From contig NZ_CP119794.1 in NCBI RefSeq assembly GCF_029338315.1, positions 2,294,001-2,358,000 of the forward strand: 64,000 bases of DNA. Reading direction: 5' to 3'. Shown one piece after another: positions 63,460-64,000 of the stretch (the first letter of the stretch is position 1; each line of letters opens with the position of its first letter). The notes beneath the pieces are model-generated. The model did not search any database. It was not told where the DNA came from and saw only the letters and a list, made by a program, of their open reading frames with translations. Position numbers and translations under genes: made by a program. This DNA is from Haloarcula regularis. GTDB taxonomy: Archaea; Halobacteriota; Halobacteria; Halobacteriales; Haloarculaceae.

Positions 63460-64000
63460 TTACCGTTCCTCGAGCGGGACGAACGTCGTCTCGTCCGTGT
63501 CGGGGCCGGTATAACGGGCACGCGGGCGGATGAGGCGGTTGTCCTCGATGTACTCCAGCACGTGGGCGACCCAGCCGCCGACGCGGGACATCGCGAAGAT
63601 GGGGGTGTAGATGTCGATGGGGATGCCCATCTGGTAGTACGTCGAGGCCGAGTAGAAGTCGACGTTGGGGGCCAGCCCCTTCTCCTCCATGAGGTAGTCC
63701 TCGATGGTGGTGGACATCTCGTACCATTTCAGCGACCCGGCGGCCTCGCCCAGCTCTTTCGAGCGCTCGCCGAGAATCTTCGCGCGCGGGTCCTTGACGT
63801 TGTAGACGCGGTGGCCGAAGCCGGAGACGCGCCGTCCCTCGTCCAGCGCCGCCTGGACCCACTCGAGGGGGTCCTGGTCGGCGTCGTCGACCTCTTTGAG
63901 CATCTCCATGACGTCCTGGTTGGCGCCGCCGTGGAGGGGGCCTTTCAGTGTGCCGATGGCTGAGGTGACGGAGCTGTGGACGTCCGATAGTGTCGAGGCC
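63460..64000 (-). CDS. gltA: Citrate synthase (5' end outside the window)
   Basis: About 180 C-terminal residues visible. TSAIGTLKGPLHGGANQDVM carries the catalytic His of the LHGGAN motif; GFGHRVYNVKDPRAKILGE holds the second His/Arg site; SASTYYQMGIPIDIYTPIFA and GWVAHVLEYIEDNRLIRPRA complete the domain. It condenses acetyl-CoA with oxaloacetate. The stop is TAA at 63460-63462. Its last ~71 bases are repeated twice downstream. Confidence 0.95.
   Translation of the reverse strand, partial: ASTLSDVHSSVTSAIGTLKGPLHGGANQDVMEMLKEVDDADQDPLEWVQAALDEGRRVSGFGHRVYNVKDPRAKILGERSKELGEAAGSLKWYEMSTTIEDYLMEEKGLAPNVDFYSASTYYQMGIPIDIYTPIFAMSRVGGWVAHVLEYIEDNRLIRPRARYTGPDTDETTFVPLEER

Noticed and set aside
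1..64000. CRISPR arrays, rRNA genes, transposases and integrases
   Set aside because: No regular repeat-spacer array, no rRNA sequence and no transposase or integrase coding region could be found by reading both strands.

Overview
The window looks like a chromosome piece from a haloarchaeon (class Halobacteria). The proteins are rich in Asp and Glu and short of Lys, and most of the DNA is very GC-rich. The set of genes is archaeal: TiaS, NMD3, a Taw2/Trm5-type enzyme, a PibD-like prepilin peptidase, a halophilic [2Fe-2S] ferredoxin, AglM, an XPD-like helicase, and many small haloarchaea-only families. Genus cannot be fixed from this sequence alone.

Layout. 0-5.6 kb: a hotdog thioesterase, a large GH97 glycosidase, the tRNA-modifying enzyme TiaS. 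5.6-13.2 kb: a YkgJ-type cysteine-cluster protein, an NAD(P)-binding protein with a membrane partner, LeuS, a LUD protein. 13.3-22 kb: PiT phosphate permease, UspA, HisI, a phosphohexomutase, PyrE with an NCS2 nucleobase permease, a glutaredoxin, an EamA transporter. 22-31.2 kb: an HTH regulator divergent from an XPD-like helicase, then a MoxR ATPase facing a four-gene DUF4129/DUF7269-like/DUF58/DUF7519-like operon, then AglM. 31.3-35.4 kb: the overlapping nmd3/Taw2-like pair, an epimerase, HtpX. 35.4-36.96 kb: a low-GC islet with a free-standing HNH endonuclease and a symmetrical pair of hairpin repeats. 37-52.8 kb: PspAB, a second PiT, ferredoxin, prepilin peptidase, RdgB, a chemotaxis transducer, a PIN-like pair, a TrkA protein, RNase Z, an oxidoreductase, an aldo/keto reductase, a PAS histidine kinase. 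52.9-59.3 kb: an accessory island beginning in a broken ACT-type gene and ending at the 3' end of tRNA-Ser(GGA). It carries a low-GC histidine kinase, an AT-rich gene-poor stretch and a two-gene HEAT/zinc/pentapeptide + ion-channel unit. 59.4-64 kb: IlvA with RidA, a two-RCK K+ channel, and the 3' end of citrate synthase, whose last ~23 codons are repeated twice more downstream.

How genes work together. IlvA makes reactive enamines that RidA clears. PyrE and the NCS2 permease share nucleobase salvage. MoxR and DUF58 form a chaperone-like pair. NMD3, TiaS, LeuS, the Taw2-like protein and RNase Z serve translation and tRNA maturation. Two K+-related TrkA systems and the solenoid-coupled ion channel handle ion flux.

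Data quality. At least seventeen conserved genes are broken by single net frameshifts, most equivalent to one missing base, in otherwise intact reading frames. This pattern points to indel errors in the assembly rather than real decay, so the affected genes are annotated at full length with the break noted.
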